A DNA stretch of 64,000 nucleotides, taken from assembly GCA_964017235.1 (NCBI GenBank), contig OZ024934.1, positions 81,000,706-81,064,705 of the forward strand, in the 5' to 3' direction. The notes under the pieces are model-generated. The model was not told where the DNA came from. It saw only the letters and a list, made by a program, of their open reading frames with translations, and made no database searches. Made by a program: the position numbers and the translations under genes. Shown here piece by piece: positions 39,501 through 45,883 of the stretch. This stretch comes from Sabellastarte sp. h YS-2021. Its lineage: Eukaryota; Annelida; Polychaeta; Sabellida; Sabellidae. Each line of letters starts with the position of its first letter. Position 1 is the stretch's first letter.

Positions 39501-42026
39501 TATGTAAACTTTATCGCCAATAAAATGCCTGGATTTTCATCTATTCAGCAGCAAAATGTTTCTGTATGCCTTCATACGTAAACATAACAGTTCCTAACAC
39601 TACACCATAACATAATCCCTCACAATTGAAATTGTCATATCTTCGTTACCACTAGTGCTGTAAGTCGTCAAGAAATACTAGAGTCGACGCGTCGGAACTA
39701 ATAGGCGATGGTGAACCGACGAAAGTCGCATTAGTGTTGATCAAGGACTTCAGAAGAAATATAATTTATTAATTAGCCGGTTTTAAATAAAAAACTAATT
39801 TTTGTAGTTTGATCTTTGACCCTATCCAATAAAATACTGAATCTCGTAAGAATTTATATTTGCGGTTAAAAAATTGAGGGAAGCAGCCATTGTTGTTTCC
39901 ACTTGAAAGCTGTGCCAACTTAAAAATGTAACTGTTTTCTTTTATTATTTTATTAGGTAAGTAATATTTTGCAGTATTACAAAAGTTTTGATGAAAAATA
40001 ATTTAAATTTTGAACAGCAGACAATTTTTGCATTTACTTAATAATGTCCTTGCTATTACTATACACATATATGCTGTTTATAATACATATGTTGTTACAG
40101 TAAGCTGATTTTGAAAGCCAGAAATTTAGTTTGTAAATAAACCAACAGTGATGAAGTTTTGTTGACATTTTTAAAATGTGTTGAAATATAAACGTAACAA
40201 GATATGCATTAAATATTAGTGAACGGCACACTTACATACCTCAAAGAATTCAAATAACACTTTCTATTTGTGGCAATATGTGTAGATACATGCCGTTCAA
40301 AATTTACACAAAACAAGTACATGTGAGCTCTGTCCCTCGCCATTGTGTCCATCAGTACATCAAAAGCAATTGGCGACGGGACAGAAACTCGGCCTAACCT
40401 CAAACACGACTTCCCATGATATAAAGAACTTCCCAGATCTCACGATTTAGTGCTTCCCGACATATAGCCAATATGCTACAAATTGGGACGTCCCAGGACA
40501 TAATCTTGCCGTATAATAATAACCAAACATAAAATGTAAGCAAAAAACAAAGAGTCATAGTAACATTCTGTAAGGCTGGAAATACACCTGTCCTTAATCT
40601 CACCCATACCTGCATCCGCATCCGTACCTGTAAGACCCTACTGCTCAGCTACCCAAGTTTGTCGCCTACCTAAGTTCGTCAGCCGCCTGAAAAGTTGTTA
40701 AGAATATGCAATATTTATCCCAAAACAAGTGGAATAAATGCTAATAACGATGATGTACAACTCTACAATGAAAGATAATTGTGGAGAAGTTTGAATATTG
40801 TCAAAAAATGCAAGTGACGAACTTGGGTAGGCTACGAACTTGGGTAGCTGAGCAGTAGATATTATGGTATAAAACAGTGAACTTCAGTCAAAAAAGGGTC
40901 AAGTTTCTTTTTTTGCGGGTGCGGACGGAAGTTCACTGTATTATACCAAAATATCCAGGGTATCACGGGTGCGAACAATTACGGATGCGGATACGGAAAC
41001 GTAAATAAGGACAGGTGTATTTTGGGAGTAACAGGTAAATTAGGGCCTTGCGGTGCCAACAAAGGGGTCCTTGCGGTGTTCTTTCGGTGTTTTGTCCTTG
41101 TGAGGTTTAGCCCTGCCGCGTATCAACATGACTTGAAATCTTGAAATCACACATGATGGGGTCAAATGAAGATAGAGGCCCATTCAGTCGAAACACCGTT
41201 AAAACATGGGCCAACAGAGATAATTCTGTCAGTTTTTCCCCGAGTGCTTCAATCTTCCCTTGTCCCCAAATAATGATTTGACCTCGAGTGAGTGATGTAT
41301 CCACGATGGACGGGTTTTCGATATGACAGCGTAAATGGACAATGCTGAATATCACAACCAACGAAACCAATATTATCAGACATAAAACAACAATAATAAA
41401 TCCTCAAATTCGCTGTTTCAATGAGACTGCATATTCATTCTAAAATATTGTAAAAATGCCTTCCAAAAACGAGGCTGAGAGCTTATATTTTAAATGATCG
41501 AAAACGTGAATATATCGAAAACCCGTACATCGGCTATAAATTCGCCAGTTTTGGGGGATTTTTTATGCACTTCTGGTTCTGCTTTTTCATGTCACAACTT
41601 TTTTTAATTACAATACACGGGTGGACACAAAGATAAACGGACACGAAGATAAACGATTTTCGGAAATTTGCATATTTTCGTTGAAATAAACAAAAATAAT
41701 TCACCAAATAACCAAGAAATATCATAAAAATATTTGTTTCAGTCTATTTTAATATGTAATGTATATGATTTTGTTGTTTACATAGCTTTATTTTTCATTC
41801 CAAAAAACGTTTATCTTCGTGTCCACCGTTTATCTTTGTGTCCACCCATGGGCGAAAAAAATTGGGTAAAATTTTCTCCGGGGCTGACTACGCAATTTGC
41901 GGGATTTCATAAAAGTTACGAATATGAGAAGCAAAGTCATGCCTCAGTCAACTGTTGTTCAGCCTGTTCCCGCTGTGACGGCTGTAAGGTCGCCCTCAAA
42001 ACATCTACCAATTTGTAAAAGTCCAT
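9433..42026 (-). CDS. IPO7: Importin-7/8-type karyopherin beta, exons 1-17 (3' part outside window)
   Basis: Seventeen exons on the minus strand encode the first ~691 residues (2074 coding bases) of a protein that in vertebrates has about 1040. Every junction keeps frame and phase: 42026-41943, 38105-38024, 37673-37517, 35919-35761, 34864-34708, 31936-31847, 31369-31272, 30686-30616, 29791-29689, 28808-28663, 22952-22759, 22470-22381, 15089-14924, 14555-14395, 12692-12570, 10451-10385, 9558-9433. Diagnostic peptides are [57 protein letters not shown] and AMGILNT. The family carries proteins such as ribosomal proteins and histone H1 into the nucleus through Ran-GTP-regulated HEAT-like repeats. 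The N-terminal Ran-binding region lies in exons 1-4. The remaining exons lie left of the window. Introns 1 and 10 have GC donors. IPO7 and IPO8 cannot be separated by eye; invertebrates usually have one. Confidence 0.93.
9695..9969. mobile_element. hAT-type MITE
   Basis: Terminal TAGGGCTG...CAGCCCTA, flanked by an 8-bp target duplication with one mismatch, CCCATAAT (9687-9694) and CCTATAAT (9970-9977). The subterminal region repeats ACGAGTACTC. Lies in importin intron 16. Confidence 0.75.
10228..10345. repeat. Two-unit tandem duplication
   Basis: A ~55-bp segment with GATGYTTCGTCTTAAAAYTGG and GAGAATTGCA occurs twice in tandem in importin intron 16. A short stretch just upstream (10165-10215) resembles the ends of the MITE family at 28267 and 53106. 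Confidence 0.6.
10385..10451 (-). CDS. IPO7: Importin exon 16
   Basis: Short exon of 22 codons plus one base, [20 protein letters not shown] then VM; acceptor TTCCACAG, donor GTGAGT. It fills the gap between exons 15 and 17 in the family alignment. Confidence 0.88.
10526..11901. mobile_element. PIF/Harbinger-like non-autonomous element
   Basis: Terminal inverted repeats start TGCAGGTGTTCCACT at the left and are mirrored at the right edge, flanked by TAA on both sides (10523-10525, 11902-11904). The TIR and the 3-bp TWA duplication are those of PIF/Harbinger. The subterminal parts are GC-rich with many GACAAG/GACAGG words. The 57328 element has a related terminus (TGTGGGTGTTCCACC), so that element or its relatives may be the autonomous partner. 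Lies in importin intron 15. Confidence 0.75.
10864..11352. mobile_element. Fold-back segment nested in Harbinger-like element
   Basis: About 95 bp at 10864-10960 is repeated inverted at 11258-11352 (landmarks GAGGATCAAGTGT and AATATTTGGATCCCATCA). The arms are far better matched than the surrounding element, which suggests a younger nested insertion. Confidence 0.6.
12108..12262. repeat. Duplicate of intron 15 start
   Basis: Diverged copy of 12425-12590, sharing CACAACAAACGACCACTTCC and ATCAGTTTTACTCATTTGAA with few changes. It includes the last ~9 bases of exon 15 and a decayed copy of its splice donor. Confidence 0.75.
12570..12692 (-). CDS. IPO7: Importin exon 15
   Basis: 41 codons, [20 protein letters not shown] then [18 protein letters not shown]; acceptor ATTTCAG, donor GTAAGG. 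The frame stays open past the donor for a further ~76 codons (to 12342), and the donor region is duplicated at 12108-12262. Confidence 0.9.
12693..13207. other. Intron 14, no feature seen
   Basis: AT-rich intronic sequence. No frame, repeat or RNA gene recognised. Confidence 0.45.
13208..13253 (-). mobile_element. Solo DIRS-terminus fragment
   Basis: Resembles the outermost ~50 bp of both DIRS copies: GGCGCCAAA, TTGTCC, then GTATTAATGCAATAAAA. No DIRS coding sequence adjoins it, so it is a relic end or a solo terminus. Confidence 0.5.
13448..13922. mobile_element. hAT-type relic, same family as 24268-28011
   Basis: The right end GACCGACCCATCACTA matches the 28011 end, and the interior (TGTACATCGGG, CGCCAATG, ATGGGATAAA.GCTTATAATT) matches both arms of the 3.7-kb element. 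The left TIR is degenerate and the target duplication is weak. Confidence 0.55.
13977..14378. mobile_element. hAT-type MITE beside exon 14 donor
   Basis: TAGTGATGGGACGATTAG at the left, GGCGAGTCCCAACACTA at the right. The 8-bp target duplication is ATACTGAC (13969-13976) versus ATACGGAC (14379-14386), 7 of 8 matching. The interior 14125-14275 is shared with the unrelated-ended MITE at 23532. Confidence 0.8.
14395..14555 (-). CDS. IPO7: Importin exon 14
   Basis: Encodes [35 protein letters not shown] and on to DITTHL. Acceptor TTTGCAG, donor GTAAGC, phase 0. A hAT-type MITE ends 16 bases into the downstream intron. Confidence 0.93.
14556..14923. other. Intron 13, no feature seen
   Basis: AT-rich intron between exons 13 and 14. 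Nothing recognised. Confidence 0.45.
14924..15089 (-). CDS. IPO7: Importin exon 13
   Basis: Encodes [20 protein letters not shown] to [15 protein letters not shown]; acceptor TTGTAG, donor GTATAG, phase 1. Confidence 0.93.
15579..15733. mobile_element. Fold-back MITE
   Basis: Near-perfect inverted repeat of ~65 bp: ATAGGAATAAAAGACA at the left and TGTCTTTTATTCCTAT at the right, with GATCTGCTG and CAGCAGATC inside around a short GC-rich loop. Confidence 0.7.
16180..16690. repeat. Tandem repeats
   Basis: A 35-bp doublet (CTTGTAATCTAGGTTACATA) lies at 16183-16252. Three or more diverged units of ~130-160 bp follow, carrying TTACACCAATTTCGAAAG, AGCTATGATGGTGAT and AAACGGACRGACA. No coding potential. 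Confidence 0.7.
16768..16891. repeat. Homopolymer and hairpin cluster at 3' side of DIRS copy 2
   Basis: Poly-C (16768-16790), a hairpin with stem CTTTCTCAG/CTGAGAAAG (about 16794-16818), and poly-T (about 16868-16891), all downstream of the recombinase stop in transcript sense. The element's 3' terminus could not be placed; this may be its non-coding tail. Confidence 0.5.
16951..18419 (-). pseudogene. DIRS copy 2 tyrosine recombinase, with amber codon and candidate intron
   Basis: The frame starts near 18419 ([20 protein letters not shown]) and is interrupted by one TAG at 18120-18122. It resumes at [18 protein letters not shown]. All four catalytic positions of the tyrosine recombinase fold are visible: Arg in GKHRNEIHA, His and Arg in KAHDVRAFA, Tyr in FTQFYLKDV. 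Between the second Arg and the Tyr, coding sequence breaks at AASK (17337) and resumes at [19 protein letters not shown] (17118). The gap 17119-17336 starts GTAGAC and ends CTAAG, joining in phase 0. The stop is at 16951-16953. The enzyme would integrate circular element DNA by site-specific recombination without target duplication. Confidence 0.88.
17119..17336 (-). other. Candidate 218-bp intron in DIRS recombinase
   Basis: GT...AG boundaries (GTAGAC donor after AAG, acceptor CTAAG) join GCC-TCT-AAG to GCT-TTC-CAA in frame and give an uninterrupted recombinase. The gap has stop codons in the coding frame. A pyrimidine-rich TTTGTTTTTTCAG lies inside it as an alternative acceptor, but its use breaks the alignment. 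Confidence 0.6.
18080..19917 (-). pseudogene. DIRS copy 2 reverse transcriptase/RNase H, broken
   Basis: An N-terminal Cys-rich stretch ([20 protein letters not shown], 19917-19740) is followed by a frameshift near 19655 into [10 protein letters not shown] and another near 19585. The RT then jumps from NSLGF directly to HRYLDDWLV. The fingers and first palm part, including motif A with a catalytic Asp, are deleted at about 19520, while the YLDD box (19515-19504) remains. RNase H follows with its acidic residues (FTDAS, HLELKAV, ATDNTT) and the DIRS-type tail. An in-frame TAG at 18521-18523 interrupts it before [20 protein letters not shown], which continues to a stop at 18080. The last ~340 bases overlap the recombinase in another frame. 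Confidence 0.88.
20129..22007 (-). pseudogene. DIRS copy 2 gag, frameshifted
   Basis: The ATG at 22007 opens [20 protein letters not shown] with the same Cys/His head as copy 1. An acidic Ser/Pro-rich middle and the [10 protein letters not shown] block follow. This frame is family-like until about 20800. The continuing family-like sequence ([55 protein letters not shown]) is in another frame that ends at 20129. A single-base indel near 20785-20810 best explains the switch; programmed frameshifting cannot be excluded, but no slippery site is obvious. Presumed role: structural gag-like protein. Confidence 0.8.
22008..22316 (-). promoter_or_regulatory. DIRS copy 2 leader/5' terminal region
   Basis: Non-coding 309 bp between the gag ATG and the element edge, with CGCGCCAAATG, GTTTGGCGGG and the terminal TATTAACGCAATAAAA. 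By family precedent the promoter lies here; no TATA box is obvious. Confidence 0.5.
22381..22470 (-). CDS. IPO7: Importin exon 12
   Basis: Encodes [20 protein letters not shown] then [10 protein letters not shown]; acceptor ATTTCAG, donor GTAAGC. DIRS copy 2 begins only about 65 bases beyond this donor. Confidence 0.92.
22759..22952 (-). CDS. IPO7: Importin exon 11
   Basis: Encodes [20 protein letters not shown] then [13 protein letters not shown]; acceptor TTCACAG, donor GTGAGT, phase 0. Confidence 0.93.
23100..23531. repeat. 146-bp satellite, solo array of ~3 units
   Basis: Same unit as at 1580-2395 and in the Helitrons (AATAATAAGCGAGTTATAAG, CCTCTAGGACC). No Helitron or Helentron end adjoins it. 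Lies in importin intron 10. Confidence 0.8.
23532..23902. mobile_element. Inverted-repeat MITE, TACC-ended
   Basis: TACCATAAACGACCTATTTAGCGCA at the left edge is mirrored by TGCGCTAAATAAATCATTTACGGTGA at the right. The core 23650-23805 (CAGGAAGTGGGT, ACTAAATGTCGGAACACC, TTCTTACCGGATTGACCTAT) is shared with the hAT-type MITE at 13977-14378. Edges approximate. Confidence 0.65.
23918..24215. repeat. Two-unit tandem duplication (~145 bp)
   Basis: CGGCCATCTTGTTTTTTGAA and CAGCCATCTTGTTTTTCAAA head two diverged units, each ending near CCTCTAGAGGG or TCTAGAGGGC. Confidence 0.65.
24611..27838. mobile_element. Satellite-bearing element nested in the hAT element
   Basis: Perfect 12-bp terminal inverted repeat ATATCCCCAGAC (24611) and GTCTGGGGATAT (27827-27838). 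The right end can also fold on itself (ATATCCCC...GGGGATAT at 27811-27838). A reversed partial copy occurs at 48956-49600, and a left-end fragment with CAACATATCCCCAGACAGG near 37060. No protein is encoded; the class is unresolved. Confidence 0.65.
25800..27600. repeat. ~351-bp tandem repeat
   Basis: About five units; GCTTCAGACTTAAAATTTGT recurs near 26278, 26630 and 26980. Each unit also carries CATTTCCAAGTTACAGGG, TCATACACAGGTTAAATGTC and AAAAAGTCCAAATAYTGGGT. Outer units are more diverged. Confidence 0.8.
28267..28473. mobile_element. TA-flanked MITE, copy A
   Basis: Ends GAGTAAGAAATATAAAATTCG and CGAATTTTAGATTTCTTACTC with TA on both sides (28265-28266, 28474-28475), as in mariner-type MITEs. 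Nearly identical to 53106-53330. Confidence 0.75.
28663..28808 (-). CDS. IPO7: Importin exon 10
   Basis: Encodes [20 protein letters not shown], then [17 protein letters not shown]. It ends in phase 1 before GCAAGT, a GC donor; the split Asp codon is completed by exon 11. Confidence 0.92.
28809..29688. other. Intron 9, no feature seen
   Basis: AT-rich. An A-rich tract lies at 29452-29485. No gene or element recognised. Confidence 0.45.
29689..29791 (-). CDS. IPO7: Importin exon 9
   Basis: Encodes [20 protein letters not shown] then [13 protein letters not shown]; acceptor ATTTCAG, donor GTTTGT, phase 2. Confidence 0.93.
29828..30260. repeat. Dispersed repeat, copy A
   Basis: Matches 35985-36246 plus 36728-36910 (TGGGAGATYGCCA, ATATAACCCAAAAGCTTTTC, CACAAACATCTC, AAAAAGACTACAAAGAAA). 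The second copy is split by an insertion. Family unknown. Confidence 0.65.
30616..30686 (-). CDS. IPO7: Importin exon 8
   Basis: Encodes [20 protein letters not shown] and SFS; acceptor TTTTGTAG, donor GTGAGT, phase 1. Confidence 0.92.
30687..31271. other. Intron 7, no feature seen
   Basis: AT-rich, no recognisable element. Confidence 0.4.
31272..31369 (-). CDS. IPO7: Importin exon 7
   Basis: Encodes [20 protein letters not shown] and on to ARSFE. The [12 protein letters not shown] block is very conserved in importin-7/8. Phase 2, donor GTTGGA. Confidence 0.93.
31370..31846. other. Intron 6, no feature seen
   Basis: AT-rich, no recognisable element. Confidence 0.4.
31847..31936 (-). CDS. 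IPO7: Importin exon 6
   Basis: Encodes [20 protein letters not shown] then [10 protein letters not shown]; 30 codons, phase 0, acceptor CTGTAG, donor GTGAGT. Confidence 0.88.
32225..33772. mobile_element. Inverted-repeat element with palindrome clusters
   Basis: The ends TGTTACAGGCAAACTGTGTA and its exact mirror flank 1.55 kb. Each end carries copies of a 20-bp palindrome of the form AGGCATTTCRYGAAATGCCT: 32248-32267 and a decayed 32277-32296 on the left; 33610-33629, 33643-33662, 33672-33691, 33701-33720 and 33730-33749 on the right. Clustered identical palindromes near transposon ends are usually transposase binding sites. No coding frame; superfamily not assigned. Lies in importin intron 5. 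Confidence 0.75.
33960..34707. repeat. Exon-5-derived minisatellite in intron 5
   Basis: Diverged units of ~36-60 bp (33960-34320) pass into a homogeneous array of ~41-50-bp units (GAATGGTAAATAAAGGTGGC, CATAATTGAAGCCTATGAGA) up to the exon 5 donor. The older units read GGGTCACCTGAATTGAAGCC, then AAGAATTTGAGAATGG. The exon 5 boundary reads GGGTCACCTGTATCAAAGC, then AGATTTTGAGAATTTG in the same order. The array therefore seems to descend from the last codons of exon 5 plus its splice donor. Confidence 0.75.
34708..34864 (-). CDS. IPO7: Importin exon 5
   Basis: Encodes [20 protein letters not shown] to [12 protein letters not shown]. Acceptor TTGGTAG, donor GTGACC, phase 0. Its last ~33 bases and donor resemble the unit of the adjoining minisatellite at 33960-34707. 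Confidence 0.93.
34865..35760. other. Intron 4, no feature seen
   Basis: AT-rich intron without recognised repeats or frames. Confidence 0.4.
35761..35919 (-). CDS. IPO7: Importin exon 4
   Basis: Encodes [20 protein letters not shown] and on to [11 protein letters not shown]. Acceptor ATCACAG, donor GTGAGT, phase 2. Confidence 0.93.
35985..36910. repeat. Dispersed repeat, copy B, interrupted
   Basis: Second copy of the 29828 repeat: 35985-36246 and 36728-36910 align with it. 36247-36727 is an insertion beginning TAGGGTCGTCACAACTA and ending AGTCGTGACGTCGCTA, a degenerate hAT-like inverted pair with AACAG on both sides. Confidence 0.55.
36911..37516. other. Intron 3 with element fragment
   Basis: Contains CACCAACATATCCCCAGACA near 37057, a left-end fragment of the family at 24611. 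A GC-rich patch (36965-37030) and a poly-T run (37130) are otherwise unexplained. Confidence 0.4.
37517..37673 (-). CDS. IPO7: Importin exon 3
   Basis: Encodes [20 protein letters not shown] through [10 protein letters not shown]. Acceptor TTTGTAG, donor GTATAG, phase 2. Confidence 0.93.
38024..38105 (-). CDS. IPO7: Importin exon 2
   Basis: Encodes [20 protein letters not shown] and on; starts after TTTTTAG and ends in phase 1 at GTACAC. Part of the N-terminal Ran-binding region. Confidence 0.92.
38106..40579. other. Intron 1, distal part, uncharacterised repeats
   Basis: 38340-39000 has diverged repeats around AAAATGGCAGGAAAA and ATATCAAGATGG. 39650-39740 starts a possible hAT end (TAGTGCTGTAAGTCGTC) whose partner I could not find. 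No coding exon recognised. Confidence 0.4.
40580..41023. mobile_element. MITE hosting a second MITE
   Basis: The ends AATACACCTGTCCTTA and TAAGGACAGGTGTATT are mirrored, with GCATCCGCATCCGTA/GGATGCGGATACGG inside. It is interrupted by the element at 40638-40858. A decayed relative lies at about 47465-47560. Confidence 0.7.
40638..40858. mobile_element. MITE (CTACTGCTCAGC ends), nested
   Basis: CTACTGCTCAGCTACCCAAG at the left is mirrored by CTTGGGTAGCTGAGCAGTAG at the right. Two further inverted words (AAGTTYGTCG) lie within. Related to 46335-47009. Confidence 0.75.
41619..41847. mobile_element. Fold-back MITE in intron 1
   Basis: GGGTGGACACAAAGATAAAC and GGACACGAAGATAAACG at the left are mirrored by the right end, which closes with TTTGTGTCCACCC. 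It lies ~95 bp from the exon 1 donor. Confidence 0.75.
41943..42026 (-). CDS. IPO7: Importin exon 1 (start codon)
   Basis: ATG at 42026-42024; 28 codons, peptide [20 protein letters not shown] at the start. It ends in phase 0 before a GCATGA donor (GC-AG intron). The next residues, from exon 2, align with the family N-terminus without a gap. Confidence 0.88.
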
Positions 42027-43221
42027 GTTGGACGATAACAAACTAGCTGTGTCCCAAGAAATGCAAGGAGTAAGTTCCGTCTTAAAAAACCACGTGCAGA
42101 AGGCAAACTATTCAGACTGAGGAACTTCGTCGCGCCAAGAAAGACTGCGTGCGCATGAAGAACCGATTTGTGGCAAAATGACTAACAACTATATCACGGA
42201 AACAAGCTTGGCGACATTCTTGCGTTCACGAAACAATCATAGATCTAGCGACACTCTGGCGTCACGGAAAATCTCGTGGCACTCTTTTTGGCGAAACAGT
42301 GCAATCCCGATAGATAATGATGTTTTTCTTCATAAATCCGTCAAAAAGTTTTGGGAGCTTTTTTTAGATCTATATGAGTCGTTCTTGTCAGCTTTAAATA
42401 ACATATTATTTTGGCGTTGAGAAGTTTATTCTAAAGCAATTTTCGCATAATGGCACAGATGATTACAATGTCCTTTGAGCAAAACACACTGTATAATGTG
42501 TTCCATACCGGTAAAAAATCTATATAATTACTTTGCTCATGTGGGAAAGGTGTCAGAGTAAATAAATCTAATCAATATTTTGAAGGAGTTATCTTCAAAT
42601 AAAACACACATACGGTATAGATTCAAAAGCCACACAATAGTGTTTGACACCCAAACAGATAAATGTTCGATATATCAACTTCAGCAGTAGAGCCACTTAA
42701 GGGGATTTCCATGTTATAGTATGTATACACGTTGTCGTAAATTACAGTAAAATTATTAAATTGTAGCGTACCCCGGAAAACAACTTATTAAAACGTGTTA
42801 TTTAAACAAACAAACAGTAAAAAAATCTGAACACATTTGAAACAACAAATGTTGAGATCGTAGGAATACAAGGAACATACTGTTTAATTAGCCAATACCA
42901 TAAAGTCAAATAAATTATGTCTTTTATCAATTACAGTTTTTACATAGCAACTGGTTTAATGTGTCTAACATGTTATGAAGTTATTTAATATCCCAAACAT
43001 TACATAATTTATTGGGAGGTACTTTGGACTTTCTTCCATATTTTTGTACTTTTACAAAAGTGTCAATTTTGATCCATACATAAAATGCATTGGCAAAGGA
43101 CAAAATGCTTTGGGTTTTATGTTCCCAAACACATTTTGCAGGTCACTTTAAGCCAGAACATACATTGGTGAAGGGAATGGGTACACATCCATTGGAAGAG
43201 ATGGTACAATGTAAGTTGCTG
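42027..43221. promoter_or_regulatory. Presumed importin promoter and spacer
   Basis: Sequence upstream of the importin ATG. A perfect E-box CACGTG lies at 42091-42096, about 65 bp from the start codon; no TATA box seen. Beyond ~42450 the sequence is AT-rich with nothing recognised. Confidence 0.4.
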
Positions 43222-43448
43222 GTATCATGAGTGGCAACACTCTCACCTCCCACCTCTGAGGCCGGGATTCAATCCCCGTCAAGGCCTTATGTGGGAAAGC
43301 TGGTAGTTGCTTGCCGTTGGTCGGCAGTTTACAGTACAGAACCCTAGCATACTCTATATACTGGTTTCCTCTGCCCTTCCAACTACCCGTCGTGATATGA
43401 CTTGTACAGTGTTGAAAGCGACGTAAAAACCCCAAATAAAAAAAAAAG
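43222..43448 (+). mobile_element. tRNA-derived SINE, copy 1
   Basis: A degenerate A box, then CACCTCCCACCTCTGAGGCC and a B-box-like GGATTCAATCC. The shared body follows (TGTGGGAAAGCTGGTAGTTG) with the end GTTGAAAGCGACGTAAAAAC and an A-rich tail. Two other copies are at 45417 and 49266. Confidence 0.75.
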
Positions 43449-43699
43449 GTATCATGAGGGTAACAACTAATTTCCCCACTGGTGCCATAGATATTCAAAC
43501 TATATAGTTAAAGTTAATGTTTTATGTCCCGTTCAGAATGCCACACTTGCTAACCACTAGCCCACTGAAGACCTTACAAGGTCTTCAGTGGCCTATGGTA
43601 TACGTAGTTAGCAAGTTTGGCATCTAATCATAGGATGTCACCTCTGTAGGTTCAAGTTCCACAAGTGACAATGATGAGGACCTGTCCCAATATGACCCT

Positions 43700-44376
43700 G
43701 GGGCCGGATTCACGAAAGGTCTCAAGTCTCAAATCTGAGATTTTGGTCTCAAATCTAAGATTTTTCTTAGATTTTTCTCAGATTTGAGACCTTTTGCTCA
43801 GCTGGGATTCACAAAAGATCTCAGACTAAGATTTTTTCTCAGATTTGGTCTCAAATCTAAGACTGCCTAGGGGGTGACTTAAGTTTTCATAAAATAGAGT
43901 ATATGTAATAAAAAGTCACAAGACAAAATGAAAATAGTGAAGTATGACATATTATTTAACTTGTAACACAAAATATGAATATATATTAAGAGTTTGTACA
44001 AAAACAACAGAAAACATTTACATTACAAATTTACATGAGTGGCTTGTTTTGCTGTTATAATCAGGTTCTTTTGAATGTCAGAACAAATTATAGTAAAACG
44101 ACAACATTTTGCTTGATTAAAAATATTCTAAAATGTGAGTATATATGGCAGAGTGGTAAAATATAAATGTGTATACTTTCCACTAATCTCAACAAAATGT
44201 TACATCAGTTTTGATTGGCCCAGACTCAAACCTTGGCTGAGATTTTGGTCTCAGCTGAGATTCCTTTCGTGAATCTCAACTTAAGCAGAATCTCAGCTGA
44301 GACAAAAATCTCAGATTTGAGCAAAAGCTCAGCTGAGATTTGTCTAAGACTTGAGACCTTTCGTGAATCCGGCCCC
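43700..44376. mobile_element. Long-TIR MITE
   Basis: GGGGCCGGATTCACGAAAGG and its exact mirror form the ends; inverted similarity extends about 100 bp. Subterminal parts repeat TCTCAGATTTGAGA-type palindromes. Class unassigned. Confidence 0.8.
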
Positions 44377-45111
44377 AGGCTACTGAATGAGACATAAACC
44401 CCCAACTTTGACTTGGACTTAAGACCTTGCAAAGCCTTTATGAGATGGAAATCAAATGTCTTATCTTATGCATGTTATCACTATGCCACTGATCATGTGT
44501 CACCCTTCTTTATAAATGTATTAACATTTAGGTTTAATAATGTTTGTGGTACCCAAATGATTTGGGGACTATTTTACATTAATGGTTTTCTTTTAATAAC
44601 ACATTATCTAACAATTTACAAAATCATATGAATTTTAAAATCCAATACCAAATTCATGGTATCATACAAAGTTTACTCAAAATCTGTTCAATAGTGTATA
44701 AAGAATAATACAATTGCTTGGCAATATTAACAAAAAAACATCATGACCTTGGCCAATACAAATTATTTATATAAGTTATAGGTAATCAATAGGACACGCA
44801 TATATTACAAATGGATAAATAGTTAGTTTGGTATTATATTTGGAGCAAAAGATACAATTAATCTTCTAAGCTGTTGTTATGGTTTGGTGTCAAATTTAAT
44901 AATATCATTTTTACTAGAATTATGCAAAGTTTTTACAGATCCTTTCTTTTTTTTTTTTTTTTGTCTCCGGACTTTGATGAAATTGACAACACCTGTGGAT
45001 TCTAAATTTGCCTCTCTTGTGCTCCAATAGCTAAAAGGACACAGGTCCTTTTGGCTTTTTCCCATACATATGTCCTTCTTGCATCAGACTTTCATGAATT
45101 GTGGCAGAGTG

Positions 45112-45210
45112 ATGACTATTTGTCTGCTCACTGAAGTTAAGCGGGAATGGGCTATGTTAGTGCTTGCATGCATGGGTCACCGTCTCAGTTCGGGACCAGC
45201 TGTGGGATGT
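45112..45210 (+). repeat. 5S rRNA-derived fragment
   Basis: The order of words follows 5S rRNA: TGAAGTTAAGCGG, GTTAGTGCTTGCATG, GGGTCACCGTCTC, GGGACCAGCTG, with the internal promoter region recognisable. The 5' third is missing and the sequence is diverged, so this is a SINE head or pseudogene, not a functional gene. Confidence 0.65.
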
Positions 45211-45416
45211 ATGTAAGTTAAAGTTTCTTTCTGTCACGAGACTTTCATAAATTCTAGTGCACTACTCCTGTCTCTGATGCATGGCTTTGTGCTCGCGCTA
45301 CGGGACCAAAACACCTTTTGGCCTTGTTTTTCTTCTTATTAATTTTTTCTTAGAATATGTCTGGTGAAATGATTATGTTCCCCATACTCTTTAGGTTATA
45401 ATACAACATAACCGAT

Positions 45417-45634
45417 GGGGCCACAGTGGTGCAGTGGTAACACACTCACCTCCCATCTCTGACCCAGGACCCCGGACAATATGTGGGAAAGTTGGTAGTT
45501 GCTTACCAGTGGTAGACAGTTGACAATACAGAATCTTGACCAACTGTATGTACTGGTTTTCCCACAAAACTACCCATCATGATCTGACCTATAAAGTGTT
45601 GAAAGCGACATAAACCCCAAATAAATAAAATAAT
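45417..45634 (+). mobile_element. tRNA-derived SINE, copy 2
   Basis: The A-box-like CAGTGGTGCAGTGGTAACAC is well preserved and the B box is decayed. Same body and end (GTGTTGAAAGCGACATAAAC, AAATAAATAAAATAA tail) as copy 1. Confidence 0.8.
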
Positions 45635-45883
45635 AACGTAACCTGTTTGTTGGTAGAGAAATTGAACATTGTATATATGATACATCAAACACCTCTGCTA
45701 TTAGTATGGCAGTATTTTAAAAATTTGTTTCATGTATTTGTGGTATTAAATATAAACATTAACCTGGTGGATTGAAGTGAGACACATATGCGACTTTGGG
45801 GGTAAGGACGCTTAAAATTGTAGCGCAGAATAGAGCTTGATTACTGTGGATGTTGTTCCAATTACCGAATCTTCGATGCATTT

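Noticed and set aside
43222-43300. tRNA gene
   Set aside because: Only the promoter boxes resemble a tRNA; the cloverleaf cannot form and the body is a SINE.
45112-45210. Functional 5S rRNA gene
   Set aside because: The first third is missing and many paired positions are changed.
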